Shown here: positions 28,083 through 36,212 of the stretch, piece after piece
Position numbering within the stretch: position 1 is the stretch's first letter
How the letters are laid out: each line of letters begins with the position of its first letter
NCBI GenBank assembly: GCA_900317835.1
Contig: ONIL01000026.1
Location: 1-41,645, forward strand
Source: an uncultured Prevotellaceae bacterium
Lineage (GTDB): Bacteria; Bacteroidota; Bacteroidia; Bacteroidales; Muribaculaceae
Direction: 5' to 3'
Length of the DNA: 41,645 nt
The notes under the pieces: generated by a model
What the model was told of the DNA's origin: nothing
Seen by the model: only the letters and a program-made list of their open reading frames with translations
Databases searched by the model: none
Made by a program: the position numbers and the translations under genes

Positions 28083-28940
28083 ATGAGACAACTTAAAATT
28101 ACAAAATCCATTACTAATCGCGAGAGTGCATCCCTCGACAAGTATCTTCAAGAAATCGGCCGCAAGGAACTCATTACGGTCGATGAAGAAGTCGAGTTGG
28201 CACAGCGCATCCGTCAAGGCGACCAAGCGGCTCTGGACAAACTTGTCAGCGCCAACTTGCGTTTTGTCGTTTCTGTCGCAAAGCAGTATCAGAACCAGGG
28301 ATTGAGTCTTCCCGACTTGATCGACGAGGGCAATCTGGGCCTCATCAAGGCAGCGCAGAAGTTCGACGAGACGCGTGGCTTCAAGTTTATCTCCTATGCT
28401 GTGTGGTGGATCCGTCAATCCATCCTCCAGGCCCTTGCCGAGCAGTCTCGCATCGTCAGGCTGCCGCTCAACCAGGTGGGTTCGATCAACAAGATCAGCA
28501 AGGCCCAGTCAAGGTTTGAGCAGGAGCATGAGCGCCGTCCGTCGGCCGAGGAGCTTGCTGAGCGCCTCGACATCCCCGTTGACAAGATCAGCGACACGAT
28601 GAAGGTTTCGGGTCGCCACGTCTCGGTCGATGCACCGTTTGTCGAGGGCGAGGACAACAGCCTGCTCGACGTGCTGCCCAATAACGATTCGCCAATGGCC
28701 GACTCCACCCTGAACCAGGAGTCGCTGGCCAAGGAGGTGAACCGTGCACTCGATCAGCTCAGTCCGCGTGAGAGGGACATCCTCAAGATGTTCTTCGGCA
28801 TCGGCTGTCAAGAGATGACGCTCGAGGAGATTGGTGCCAAGTTTGACCTGACGCGCGAGCGTGTGCGTCAGATCAAGGAAAAAGCCATCCGACGCCTGAA
28901 GGGCCAGAAGAGCAAACTGCTCAAGGCCTATTTAGGATAA
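28083..28940 (+). CDS. rpoD: Primary sigma factor (RpoD, Bacteroidetes short type)
   Basis: 285 residues. Lacks region 1.1 and the non-conserved insert of the Escherichia coli protein, as is normal in Bacteroidetes (the Bacteroides fragilis homologue is ~287). Region 1.2: [27 protein letters not shown]. Region 2: [38 protein letters not shown], then [15 protein letters not shown] for -10 melting and binding. Region 3: [12 protein letters not shown]. Region 4.2 helix-turn-helix: [20 protein letters not shown], which contacts the -33 element. It directs RNA polymerase to housekeeping promoters. Confidence 0.96.
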   Translation: MRQLKITKSITNRESASLDKYLQEIGRKELITVDEEVELAQRIRQGDQAALDKLVSANLRFVVSVAKQYQNQGLSLPDLIDEGNLGLIKAAQKFDETRGFKFISYAVWWIRQSILQALAEQSRIVRLPLNQVGSINKISKAQSRFEQEHERRPSAEELAERLDIPVDKISDTMKVSGRHVSVDAPFVEGEDNSLLDVLPNNDSPMADSTLNQESLAKEVNRALDQLSPRERDILKMFFGIGCQEMTLEEIGAKFDLTRERVRQIKEKAIRRLKGQKSKLLKAYLG

Positions 28941-28970
28941 GAACTATTTCATGCTAGCAAACACTATCAG

Positions 28971-28995
28971 GCTGCCTCACAAGGGCAGCTTTTTT
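28971..28995 (+). terminator. Intrinsic terminator of rpoD
   Basis: GCTGCC (28971-28976), loop TCACAAG, GGCAGC (28984-28989), then six Ts. Confidence 0.88.
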
Positions 28996-29048
28996 AGTCC
29001 CTAACCCCACAATATCAGGCGCATAGTTGACAAAATGCTAGCAAACTA

Positions 29049-29079
29049 TTGCGGGAATCGAAATTTGGTTGTAATTTTA
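29049..29079 (+). promoter_or_regulatory. Promoter of the small beta-barrel gene
   Basis: TTG (29049-29051), 20 nt, TAATTTTA (29072-29079; last base differs from consensus). Confidence 0.5.
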
Positions 29080-29138
29080 CACGTTTTATTAATTGTGGCA
29101 ACAACATTTTTTATCAACCAGAAAAAACTGAAAACAAA

Positions 29139-29627
29139 ATGAAAAAGATTTTGACGATTATCTGTGCGCTCATGTTGGGCATCGGTATCGGTCAGGCCCA
29201 GGTGGGCCAAGGCGAAACCGCAGCCGGCGTCAACCTTGTTTACGGCAGTGAGATCGAGAGCCTGGGCGTGGGAGCACGCTTCCAGTACGGCATCCTCGAC
29301 CAGCTGCGTGCCGAGGTGGGCTTTAACTACTTCTTTGAGCATAACCACATGTCGTGGTGGGACGTGAACATCAACGCCCATTACCTGCTGGGTCTGTGGA
29401 ACAACCAGCTCTATATATATCCCCTGGCTGGCGTGAACTACACCATGGTTGACTTCAAGGGCGAGGCCAACGACCTGGGCGAGGAGAACCACATCGGCTT
29501 GAACCTGGGCGCAGGTGTCGAGTATGAAATCACCGACCACTTCGGCGTGAACCTCGAGTACCGCCACACCATCATCCGCAAGGTGGATCAGGGCGTCATC
29601 GGCCTGGGACTCAACTACAAGTTCTAG
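29139..29627 (+). CDS. Small outer-membrane beta-barrel protein (OmpW/porin-like)
   Basis: 162 residues from ATG 29139; the longer open frame to 29049 overlaps the promoter. Signal peptide 1-20 (MKKILTIICALMLGIGIGQA). The rest alternates polar and hydrophobic residues in about eight strands (GVGARFQYGI, LRAEVGFNYFF, VNINAHYLLGL, LYIYPLAGVNYTMV, IGLNLGAGVEYEI, FGVNLEYRHTII). It ends GLGLNYKF with a C-terminal aromatic, the outer-membrane insertion signal. Function unspecified. Confidence 0.85.
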   Translation: MKKILTIICALMLGIGIGQAQVGQGETAAGVNLVYGSEIESLGVGARFQYGILDQLRAEVGFNYFFEHNHMSWWDVNINAHYLLGLWNNQLYIYPLAGVNYTMVDFKGEANDLGEENHIGLNLGAGVEYEITDHFGVNLEYRHTIIRKVDQGVIGLGLNYKF

Positions 29628-29669
29628 CACGACCTGCCTTTTAACGGCCAACTAGGCGTTCTAACGAAT

Positions 29670-29703
29670 AGGCATCCGTGCTCCATCTCGAGCGCGGATG
29701 CCT
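29670..29703 (+). terminator. Hairpin terminator after the beta-barrel gene
   Basis: AGGCATCCG (29670-29678) with CGGATGCCT (29695-29703), inner GCTC/GAGC; the T tract is weak (TCGTGTT). Confidence 0.6.
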
Positions 29704-29747
29704 TCGTGTTGGGTCTAATGCTTGATTCTTAAAGTTCTCGGGCGGGG

Positions 29748-31274
29748 TCACTCCATGGGCTGGAGCTTGTCGATGGCACCTGACATGAACGATGTGATGC
29801 CGCCGTCATCTTCGTCCTCGTTGCCGAAGGCGTCCTTCACTTTCATCGAGCACAGGGAACGCAGGAACTCGAGCGTGGCATTGGCCTTCGGCTGGTTGGT
29901 GTAGAATTGCCCCTTGCCATTGAAGATGTCCTCAAGGCCGAACTCGAAGTAGCCGTTCACGCTGTCATTCCTCGTCTGGGCAAAGAGCCCGAGCAAGGCA
30001 TGGTCAAAGAATTCCTTAACGGGCTTCATCTCGTAGGCATAGCCCTCGGTCTGCTCATAGTCCAGCATCTTCATGTACAGGATGCCGTCGATGACGCCGA
30101 TGCGTATCATCTTGTTGTCATACTGGTAGATGTACTCTCCCTCATAGAGCTCGGGCGCCTGCCCCATCGCATTGGCAAAGGAGCTGATCTGCTTGACGAC
30201 GCCATCCGGGTCGGTGGAACGTGTGGCAATCACCATGTTCCACTCGCCCTCGAGGTGCGGGTCACGAGCCAGGCCGATAGTGAACGGCCCATCGACGGTG
30301 GCCAGGATATTGGCCAAGTCAATACGTCCGATATAGGGAATCTTGCCAAACATCGACAGCAACTGCTGTATCTGCTTGAGCTTGACAAAGTTCTCGCCCT
30401 TGACGCAGATGGTGAAGATATAGTCCATCGAGTTGGGGATGGCACGAAGCACGTCGCCGCTGGGACCGCCCATCGTGGAATTGAGCAGCTGGGCATACTC
30501 ACTGTTTTGGGCGGCAAGAATGCGGGTATCCATCTCCACCCTGTCATCGTCAAAGCCGATGTTGCAGGTGATGGCGTCAATGTCGCTCTCGGTAAAAATC
30601 TCGATGAGGGGCATCTTTTGGGACAACTCACGATAGACGTCGCTCTTGTTGAGGATAGTCCTGACAGCCTTGCCCTGTATCCAGGCATTGATGGCAGCGT
30701 CCTTGTTGTGCAGGACCTCTTTCACCTCCTTATTGTCGGCCATGCTTGTGGCGGTCATGGCAAGAATTCCCTTAGCGGCCTTGGCTGCACGGGCAACCTC
30801 CATGGGCTTGTTCACAGTGCCCACAAACAGCACCTTGCCCTCAATGGCATAGAGATTGTCCTTGACATACATGCATTCCAGACCCTCGACCTTGGAGAAG
30901 TCACCACCCTCACGCATTGCCAGGGTCTTGCGCGCCTTGTCGGGGTCATTGAGCTTTGCCAAGATCACCCGCCCGAAAGTCTTGACCGTAAAGAAGGCGT
31001 AGGCTTTGCTGTCAGTGTCAATGCCCATCTGCGGCAGGTCATTAAGCAGGACGCACAACGGGGACGTGTCGTTATCATCAACCACCTGCTGCAAGGACTG
31101 CGGCAGCACAATCTTGTCATCATCAAGCATCCCTGCCTGCTTCAAGATGTCATGCACATCAAGGCTCACCACTCCCGTGGCATCGGCGGGAATCATTTTC
31201 TCAAGGCTATCGCTGGCGCAACTTGTCACCACTAGCAGGACTGACAGAGCCATAGCGATTTTCAACCATCTCAT
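29748..31274 (-). CDS. DUF4836-family lipoprotein
   Basis: 508 residues from ATG 31274 (MRWLKIAMALSVLLVVTSC); an ATG two codons earlier (31280) is also possible. Lipobox VVTSC puts the lipidated Cys at 19. The rest is a large soluble domain with repeated modules: MIPADATGVVSLDVHDIL, YAFFTVKTFGRVILAKL, NLYAIEGKVLFVGTVNK, and MIRIGVIDGILYMKML. It closes with an acidic stretch (EDEDDGG). DUF4836 is common in Bacteroidales and has no known activity; an envelope location is inferred from the lipobox. Confidence 0.85.
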   Translation of the reverse strand: MRWLKIAMALSVLLVVTSCASDSLEKMIPADATGVVSLDVHDILKQAGMLDDDKIVLPQSLQQVVDDNDTSPLCVLLNDLPQMGIDTDSKAYAFFTVKTFGRVILAKLNDPDKARKTLAMREGGDFSKVEGLECMYVKDNLYAIEGKVLFVGTVNKPMEVARAAKAAKGILAMTATSMADNKEVKEVLHNKDAAINAWIQGKAVRTILNKSDVYRELSQKMPLIEIFTESDIDAITCNIGFDDDRVEMDTRILAAQNSEYAQLLNSTMGGPSGDVLRAIPNSMDYIFTICVKGENFVKLKQIQQLLSMFGKIPYIGRIDLANILATVDGPFTIGLARDPHLEGEWNMVIATRSTDPDGVVKQISSFANAMGQAPELYEGEYIYQYDNKMIRIGVIDGILYMKMLDYEQTEGYAYEMKPVKEFFDHALLGLFAQTRNDSVNGYFEFGLEDIFNGKGQFYTNQPKANATLEFLRSLCSMKVKDAFGNEDEDDGGITSFMSGAIDKLQPME

Positions 31275-31621
31275 GAACATTATTTCTATCGAGATTTTCG
31301 GATTTAACAGTTACTGATGCCGCAGGCGCCCATGTGCCGCAAACATCGGCACAAAGATACGACAAGTTGGCCAAATATCGACCAAAAAAAACTCAACATT
31401 TTTTTAATCAAGACACTCTCGACTCCAGGCAAGAAAAACCGATTATCTTGTCATGGATGACGGATATTACCCATAATTGATAATTATATATATTTTTTAA
31501 CTAAAGTTTATGGGCATATCCAGAAAAATGGCATTAAATTTGAGCACCAAAATTTTGTTACAGGTGTATTATCAACCACAAGGGCTCAATTAACCGACGC
31601 CCGGAAAAACCGAAGGAAGAA
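31275..31621. other. Divergent intergenic region with two -7 boxes
   Basis: Minus-strand promoter of the DUF4836 gene: TATCTTTG (complement of 31352-31359), with TTTG 12 nt upstream (complement of 31372-31375). Plus-strand -7 box TAAATTTG at 31535-31542 serves the 31622 gene. The AT-rich middle holds no gene. Confidence 0.55.
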
Positions 31622-31861
31622 ATGAATGATATTTCTGAAATACTGCGTGAACTGCTGGACCGATACAGCAATACTCCTGAACTCGACCAGGAATTTGAAA
31701 GAATGCGACGAGAGGTGGAGGGATTTGAGGACGAATACGTCCAGTGGTGCGAAGACAATGGCTATAGCGTGAAAGACGGATACCTTGACTTCATCAACGA
31801 GATAGTGGAATCCCAAGACTCGTTTTGGGATAATTACAACGAGTTTGGCAACAATATATAA
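31622..31861 (+). CDS. Small acidic protein of unknown function (79 aa)
   Basis: 79 residues, strongly acidic and mostly helical by eye: EILRELLDRY, ELDQEFERMRREVEGFEDEYVQW, then GYLDFINEIVESQDSFWDNYNEFGNNI. No signal peptide, no motif recognised. It is 56 bp before aguA on the same strand, with a -7 box at 31535, and could be co-transcribed with aguA-aguB. The promoter and good reading frame support a real gene. Confidence 0.6.
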   Translation: MNDISEILRELLDRYSNTPELDQEFERMRREVEGFEDEYVQWCEDNGYSVKDGYLDFINEIVESQDSFWDNYNEFGNNI

Positions 31862-31916
31862 CGCCGGAATCCGTTTTCATTTCAAGATAACACACTAACG
31901 AATACAATAGTAATAG

Positions 31917-32990
31917 ATGTTTCTGTCAAAGAGAAACCGCTGCTTTGCCGCCGAGTGGGATCAACAGGACGGCATTCTCATTGCATGGCCCAACATGGGC
32001 ACCGACTGGGCCCACATGATTGATGAAGTCACAGCATGCTATGTTGAGATGACACGCGCCATCCTCGAGGACGAGGACGAACGCGTGATCATTGTTGCCA
32101 ACGACCCTGAGGAAGTGCGCCAGGCCCTCGGTCCCGATGTGGATTGGGAGCGCATCAACATCGCGGTGATGCCCATCAACGACACCTGGATTCGTGACTA
32201 TGGGCCCATCACGGTTTATCACAATGGCCAGTTGTCGCTGGCCGACTTCACCTTCAATGCTTGGGGCATGAAGTTTGCTGCCGACTGCGACAACCAGGTC
32301 ACGTCTCGCCTCAATGAATTGGGGGTATTCAAAACACCGATGCTCAATTACCGCGACATCGTGCTTGAAGGCGGCTCAATCGAGACCGACGGCAATGGCA
32401 CCCTCATGACCACTACTTGCTGCCTAACAGCTCCCAACCGCAACGACACCCTGTCACACGAACAACTGGAACAGGTGTTGCTTGACCGACTGGGATGCGT
32501 GAAGATGCTGTGGCTCGATCACGGCAGCCTTGTGGGTGACGACACCGACGGGCACATCGACACGCTAGCCCGTTTCGCTCCTGGCGGTGTGATTCTCTAC
32601 ACCGGTTGCGACAATCCCGAGGACGAGCATTTCCAGCCCTTGATGCAGATGGAAGAGGACCTCAAGGCATTTACCGATGCCGACGGGAACCACTACACCC
32701 TCATCAAGCTGCCACTGCCTGACCCGATTTATGAGCATGAATTTTTCAGGCTTCCTGCAACCTATGCCAACTTCCTCATCACCAATCATCAGGTGCTGGT
32801 GCCCGTCTATGGTCAACCTGAAAACGATGTCAAGGCCTGTCAACTCATTGGTGAAGTCTTTCCTGGCCGCAAGGTGGTGGGCATTGACTGCCGCCCCCTC
32901 ATCCAGGAGCACGGTTCATTGCACTGCGCTACCATGCAACTGCCCAAAGGGGCGCTCTCAAACTTAATCGCAAATCACAAAGTACTATGA
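31917..32990 (+). CDS. aguA: Agmatine deiminase
   Basis: 357 residues, cytoplasmic. Hydrolyses agmatine to N-carbamoylputrescine and ammonia. Family blocks: EWDQQDGILIAWPN at the start, NDTWIRDYGPITV (substrate-binding), LEGGSIETDGNGTLMTT, DHGSLVGDDTDGHIDTLARF, and GSLHCATMQLP with the catalytic Cys (C337). Its stop overlaps the aguB start (ATGA at 32987-32990), so the two are translationally coupled; together they turn agmatine into putrescine. Confidence 0.93.
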   Translation: MFLSKRNRCFAAEWDQQDGILIAWPNMGTDWAHMIDEVTACYVEMTRAILEDEDERVIIVANDPEEVRQALGPDVDWERINIAVMPINDTWIRDYGPITVYHNGQLSLADFTFNAWGMKFAADCDNQVTSRLNELGVFKTPMLNYRDIVLEGGSIETDGNGTLMTTTCCLTAPNRNDTLSHEQLEQVLLDRLGCVKMLWLDHGSLVGDDTDGHIDTLARFAPGGVILYTGCDNPEDEHFQPLMQMEEDLKAFTDADGNHYTLIKLPLPDPIYEHEFFRLPATYANFLITNHQVLVPVYGQPENDVKACQLIGEVFPGRKVVGIDCRPLIQEHGSLHCATMQLPKGALSNLIANHKVL

Positions 32991-33862
32991 AGGTAGGAAT
33001 CATTCAACAACGCAATAGCAGCGATGTGGCCGCCAACCGCCAGTCGCTTATCAAGAAAATCAAGGAACTGGCTGGCAAGGGAGCGCAACTGGTCGTGTTG
33101 CCCGAGCTGCATGACTCGCTCTACTTTTGCCAAGTGGAAAGCGTAGACAATTTTGACCTCGCAGTGCCCATTCCTGGGGAGGTCACTAAGGAATATGCTG
33201 CCGTGGCACGGGAATGTGGCATCGTGTTGGTCACCTCGCTGTTTGAGCGGCGCACAACGGGCCTGTATCATAACACGGCTGTCGTATTTGATACTGACGG
33301 CAGCGTGGCAGGCCAATACCGCAAGATGCACATTCCCGATGATCCCGCCTATTACGAAAAATTCTATTTCACACCTGGCGACCAGGGATTCATCCCCATC
33401 GAGACTTCGCTTGGGAAGCTGGGAGTGATGGTGTGCTGGGATCAATGGTATCCCGAGGGTGCTCGCCTAATGGCGATGCGCGGCGCCGAGTTGCTGATCT
33501 ACCCCACCGCAATTGGCTACGAGAGCAGCGACACGCCCGACGAGCAGGAGCGCCAGCGCGAGGCATGGACAACGGTGCAACGAGGCCATGCCGTGGCCAA
33601 CGGCCTGCATGTCATTACTGTCAACCGCGTCGGCCATGAGCCCGACCCGTCAGGGCAGACTAGAGGCATCCAGTTCTGGGGCAGCAGTTTTGTCGCTGGG
33701 CCTCAAGGTGAACTCATCTACCGCGCACCCAGTGACAACGAGGACATTCAAATCATCGACATCGACATGAAACGCAGCGAGCAAGTGCGCCGCTGGTGGC
33801 CCTTCCTGCGCGACAGGCGCATCGACCAGTACGGCGACATCAACAAACGCTTCCTCGACTGA
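32987..33862 (+). CDS. aguB: N-carbamoylputrescine amidase
   Basis: 291 residues, nitrilase superfamily. Hydrolyses N-carbamoylputrescine to putrescine, CO2 and ammonia. The Glu-Lys-Cys triad is seen as E40 in VLPELHDSLYF, K113 in YRKMHIPDDP and C150 in GVMVCWDQWYPEGARL. The close match of the IPDDPAYYEKFYFTPGDQGF segment to plant and bacterial CPA enzymes, and the coupling to aguA, fix the substrate. The gene ends just before the inverted repeat at 33877. Confidence 0.93.
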   Translation: MKVGIIQQRNSSDVAANRQSLIKKIKELAGKGAQLVVLPELHDSLYFCQVESVDNFDLAVPIPGEVTKEYAAVARECGIVLVTSLFERRTTGLYHNTAVVFDTDGSVAGQYRKMHIPDDPAYYEKFYFTPGDQGFIPIETSLGKLGVMVCWDQWYPEGARLMAMRGAELLIYPTAIGYESSDTPDEQERQREAWTTVQRGHAVANGLHVITVNRVGHEPDPSGQTRGIQFWGSSFVAGPQGELIYRAPSDNEDIQIIDIDMKRSEQVRRWWPFLRDRRIDQYGDINKRFLD

Positions 33863-33876
33863 TATATCTATATAAC

Positions 33877-33925
33877 AATACGAATTACGCGAATTCATCA
33901 TTGTGAAATTCGCGTAATTCGTATT
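33877..33925. terminator. 19-bp perfect inverted repeat, two-way terminator candidate
   Basis: The arms 33877-33895 (AATACGAATTACGCGAATT) and 33907-33925 are exact complements around an 11-nt loop. Lies between convergent genes ending at 33862 and 33948. Shares TACGAATTACGYGAATT with 14777-14876. No long T tract on either side. Confidence 0.65.
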
Positions 33926-33947
33926 AATGCGATAACTAGAGGCAAGG

Positions 33948-34565
33948 CTAAGCTTGGCCCTCGTCATCCTTGGGGCCAAAGGCATTCTTCAGGAAGTCCT
34001 GAACCTTGTCCATCACCCCGTCGGCTGCCTTAGCGGCATCATCGAGAGCATCCTTGGCTTTGTCCATCATGCTTGGCTCGCCTTCTTTGGGCTCAAAAGC
34101 CTCTTTTGCCTTCTGACTCAAATCCTGCGCCACCTCGGTTGCGGCAGTCGTGCCCTGCTCTACAAAATCCTTCGCCTTATCCATCATTTCGCCAGCAGCA
34201 GTTGCACCTTCGCCGAAGAGTTCTTTGGCCTTATCCAATAGACTGGGCTCACCCTCCTTGGCCTCAAAAATGACTTTTGCCTTCTCCATGAATTCATTGC
34301 TCATCTCGCCGGCCGCAGTCGTGCCCTTGTCTATCATCTCCTTGAGCTGGTCCAGCATGCCAGCCTCACCTTCTTTACCATCGAACATCTCCTTGGCTTT
34401 GTCAAAGATGCTGGGGTCGCCCTCCTTGCCCTCAAACAAGCCTTTGAGCTTATCAAACACACCGGCGCTGTCGTTGGCAGCCTCATCAAACATGCCTTTC
34501 AGCTGGTCAAAAATATTAGTGGCCTCATTTTTTGCCTGTTCGGCATTCTTCATTTCCTCATCCAT
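33948..34565 (-). CDS. LEA-like helical repeat protein
   Basis: 205 residues, no signal peptide, almost only K, E, D, A, G, F, M and S. After a 17-residue head, about ten repeats of 17-22 residues follow, with the core DKAKExFxxKEGEPS (for example IFDKAKEMFDGKEGEAG at ~53, LLDKAKELFGEGATAAGE at ~109, MMDKAKDFVEQGTTAATEV at ~127). The repeats alternate amphipathic helix and Gly/Thr/Ala turn. Composition and pattern recall group 3 LEA and other stress-protective proteins; the role is inferred. Promoter at 34634-34663. Confidence 0.75.
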   Translation of the reverse strand: MDEEMKNAEQAKNEATNIFDQLKGMFDEAANDSAGVFDKLKGLFEGKEGDPSIFDKAKEMFDGKEGEAGMLDQLKEMIDKGTTAAGEMSNEFMEKAKVIFEAKEGEPSLLDKAKELFGEGATAAGEMMDKAKDFVEQGTTAATEVAQDLSQKAKEAFEPKEGEPSMMDKAKDALDDAAKAADGVMDKVQDFLKNAFGPKDDEGQA

Positions 34566-34633
34566 TGCGATTGATTCTGTTATTGATGATGTTAACGCCT
34601 ACTCCCTTTAAAGCGTTTCGGCTTTCTCTGCTC

Positions 34634-34663
34634 CAAAAGTAGTCATTATTTGTCAATTCACAA
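34634..34663 (-). promoter_or_regulatory. Promoter of the LEA-like gene
   Basis: Minus strand TACTTTTG (complement of 34634-34641). TTG boxes lie both 19 nt (complement of 34661-34663) and 12 nt (complement of 34654-34656) upstream. Confidence 0.6.
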
Positions 34664-34745
34664 GAAATAATCAACAATAATTTTCAATTCATCATTAAAT
34701 GTATTGAAAATGTATCAATAATCGTCACGTGCCCACCTCGCTGCA

Positions 34746-34783
34746 CAAAACAAAACACCGCCGCACTGATTGTGCGACGGTGT
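34746..34783 (-). terminator. Intrinsic terminator after rpsO
   Basis: Minus-strand stem ACACCGTCGCAC (complement of 34772-34783) with GTGCGGCGGTGT (complement of 34755-34766), one mismatch, followed by TTTTGTTTT. Confidence 0.85.
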
Positions 34784-34820
34784 CATTGACGGAAATTTCT
34801 TTACGTACTCGGGATGCCGA

Positions 34821-35033
34821 TTACTTGCGGATACCCAGCTCCTTCTTGGCGATGAGCTCACGGTAGCGGGTGATGTCCTTGCGCATCAGGTAATCGAGCA
34901 ATTTGCGACGCTTACCTACCAACATCTTAAGTGCACGCTGAGTCGTATGATCCTTCTTGTTGACCTTCAAGTGCTCGGTCAAGTGGGCAATACGGTATGA
35001 GAATAATGCTATCTGGGCCTCGGGAGAACCAGT
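34821..35033 (-). pseudogene. rpsO: 30S ribosomal protein S15, N-terminal coding part missing
   Basis: Reading leftward from 35033 the frame encodes 70 residues of S15 from [20 protein letters not shown] to KELGIRK, including [22 protein letters not shown]15 is normally 88-90 residues; the first ~20 (helix 1) are absent and no ATG or GTG precedes this part in frame. Upstream in frame is only a TTG at 35055-35057, which lies within the promoter's spacer and -7 region (TATCTTTG, complement of 35047-35054). The gene therefore seems to have lost ~60 bp of coding sequence and its leader, or the assembly has a local deletion. The terminator and the rest of the gene are intact. Confidence 0.75.
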
Positions 35034-35046
35034 CGTAAAAGCGGTG

Positions 35047-35070
35047 CAAAGATACAACCATTTTTTCAAA
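35047..35070 (-). promoter_or_regulatory. Promoter directly abutting the truncated rpsO
   Basis: Minus strand TTTG (complement of 35067-35070), 12 nt, TATCTTTG (complement of 35047-35054). Only ~13 nt separate the -7 box from the S15-like codons, leaving no room for a start codon and ribosome-binding region. Confidence 0.6.
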
Positions 35071-35112
35071 TACCAGTAAGAAATCTTGATTTTTTTCTCA
35101 TCTTCATCCAAA

Positions 35113-35778
35113 TCACCACTCAATCGGCTGCTGGCCGTGCTGAACCAGGTAGTCATTCGCTCTCGAGAAATGATGCATACCGAAGAAGCCTCCCTTATTC
35201 GCCGACAAGGGCGAGGGATGGGCAGCCGTGAGCACCAGATGGCGGGAACGGTCAATGAAAGCCCCTTTGCGTTTAGCATAAGCTCCCCAAAGCATGAACA
35301 CCAGGTGTTCACGCTCCTGAGCCAAGTGGGCAATCACATGGTCGGTGAACACCTCCCATCCCCTACCCTGATGGGACAAAGGCTGATGAGCCTGAACCGT
35401 CAAGGTCGCATTTAGCAGCAACACACCCTGACGCGCCCACCTCGACAAGTCACCACTTGCAGGAATCGGAGCCCCCACATCATCATGAACTTCCTTGAAA
35501 ATGTTCACCAATGACGGCGGCATCGGCACACCCTCATTCACGCTAAAGCACAGCCCATTAGCCTGTCCCTCGCCATGATACGGGTCTTGACCCAGTATAA
35601 CCACTTTGACCTGATCGAACGGGGCCGCATCAAATGCCGCGAAAATCTGTCCACCTGGCGGGAACACACGATGCGAGCGATATTCAGACCTAACAAAGTC
35701 AGTCAACAGCTTGAAATATGGCGCCTCCCACTCACTGGAAAGCACTCGATTCCACGACGGCTCAATCCTTACAGTCAT
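35113..35778 (-). CDS. ung: Uracil-DNA glycosylase
   Basis: 221 residues, cytoplasmic family-1 enzyme that removes uracil from DNA. Motif [19 protein letters not shown] carries the catalytic Asp. LLLNATLTV and WGAYAKRKG are conserved, and the Leu-intercalation loop with catalytic His is [10 protein letters not shown]. Normal length. Its stop at 35113 is 43 bp before the rpsO promoter box, and its promoter is shared head to head with that of the tRNA gene. Confidence 0.96.
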   Translation of the reverse strand: MTVRIEPSWNRVLSSEWEAPYFKLLTDFVRSEYRSHRVFPPGGQIFAAFDAAPFDQVKVVILGQDPYHGEGQANGLCFSVNEGVPMPPSLVNIFKEVHDDVGAPIPASGDLSRWARQGVLLLNATLTVQAHQPLSHQGRGWEVFTDHVIAHLAQEREHLVFMLWGAYAKRKGAFIDRSRHLVLTAAHPSPLSANKGGFFGMHHFSRANDYLVQHGQQPIEW

Positions 35779-35845
35779 AATCTCATCATTACTCTAATTC
35801 AACATCAGGCTAACGGCACAAATAGCCCATTTTGCCCATCTAATG

Positions 35846-35876
35846 TTGCAAAATTACAGAAAAAAAAGTAATTTTG
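35846..35876. promoter_or_regulatory. Divergent promoters for ung (-) and tRNA-Arg (+)
   Basis: Plus: TTG (35846-35848), 20 nt, TAATTTTG (35869-35876), 28 nt before the tRNA. Minus: TAATTTTG (complement of 35849-35856). The -33 of one overlaps the -7 region of the other, so they should interfere. Confidence 0.7.
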
Positions 35877-35904
35877 CACCCGCATTTCGCGAGAAATGCC
35901 ATTT

Positions 35905-35976
35905 GGACCCGTAGTTCAATGGATAGAATAAAGGATTCCGGTTCCTTCGATTGGGGTTCGACTCCCCACGGGTTCA
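35905..35976 (+). tRNA. tRNA-Arg (anticodon CCG)
   Basis: 72 nt, CCA not encoded. Acceptor stem GGACCCG/CGGGTTC (one G-U) with discriminator A. D arm TAGTTCAATGGATAGAA. Anticodon stem AAGGA/TCCTT with loop TTCCGGT, anticodon CCG. T arm TGGGG-TTCGACT-CCCCA, perfect. It marks the boundary between host-like sequence and the AT-rich accessory region to the right. Confidence 0.95.
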
Positions 35977-36165
35977 CTTTATTTTCTTTCATCTCCATAT
36001 CCATCCCCATATAATTGGCCATTATTCATCCTATGCTAGGTGTTATCTTGTTAAAATGAACAGATAGTAGGTTGTTGTTATGAACATAGGCACGAAGTTA
36101 TTAGCAGAGATGCAGAAGTTTTGAACACTTTGAAACAAGTGATATCAATATGAAGAAAAATGTTG

Positions 36166-36173
36166 TATTTTTG
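36166..36173 (+). promoter_or_regulatory. -7 box of the 36213 gene
   Basis: TATTTTTG, 39 nt before the ATG; no clear -33 box. Confidence 0.5.
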
Positions 36174-36212
36174 TGGCGACAAACCATAACCACACATTAA
36201 CACCCAATTCAT

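Noticed and set aside
29907-31235. Long plus-strand open frame (442 codons) opposite the DUF4836 gene
   Set aside because: The minus-strand frame has a lipobox, promoter and family match; the other is a composition shadow.
35057-35333. Extension of the rpsO frame upstream into ung
   Set aside because: The extension is the alternate frame of ung and includes the promoter; S15 similarity begins only at 35033.
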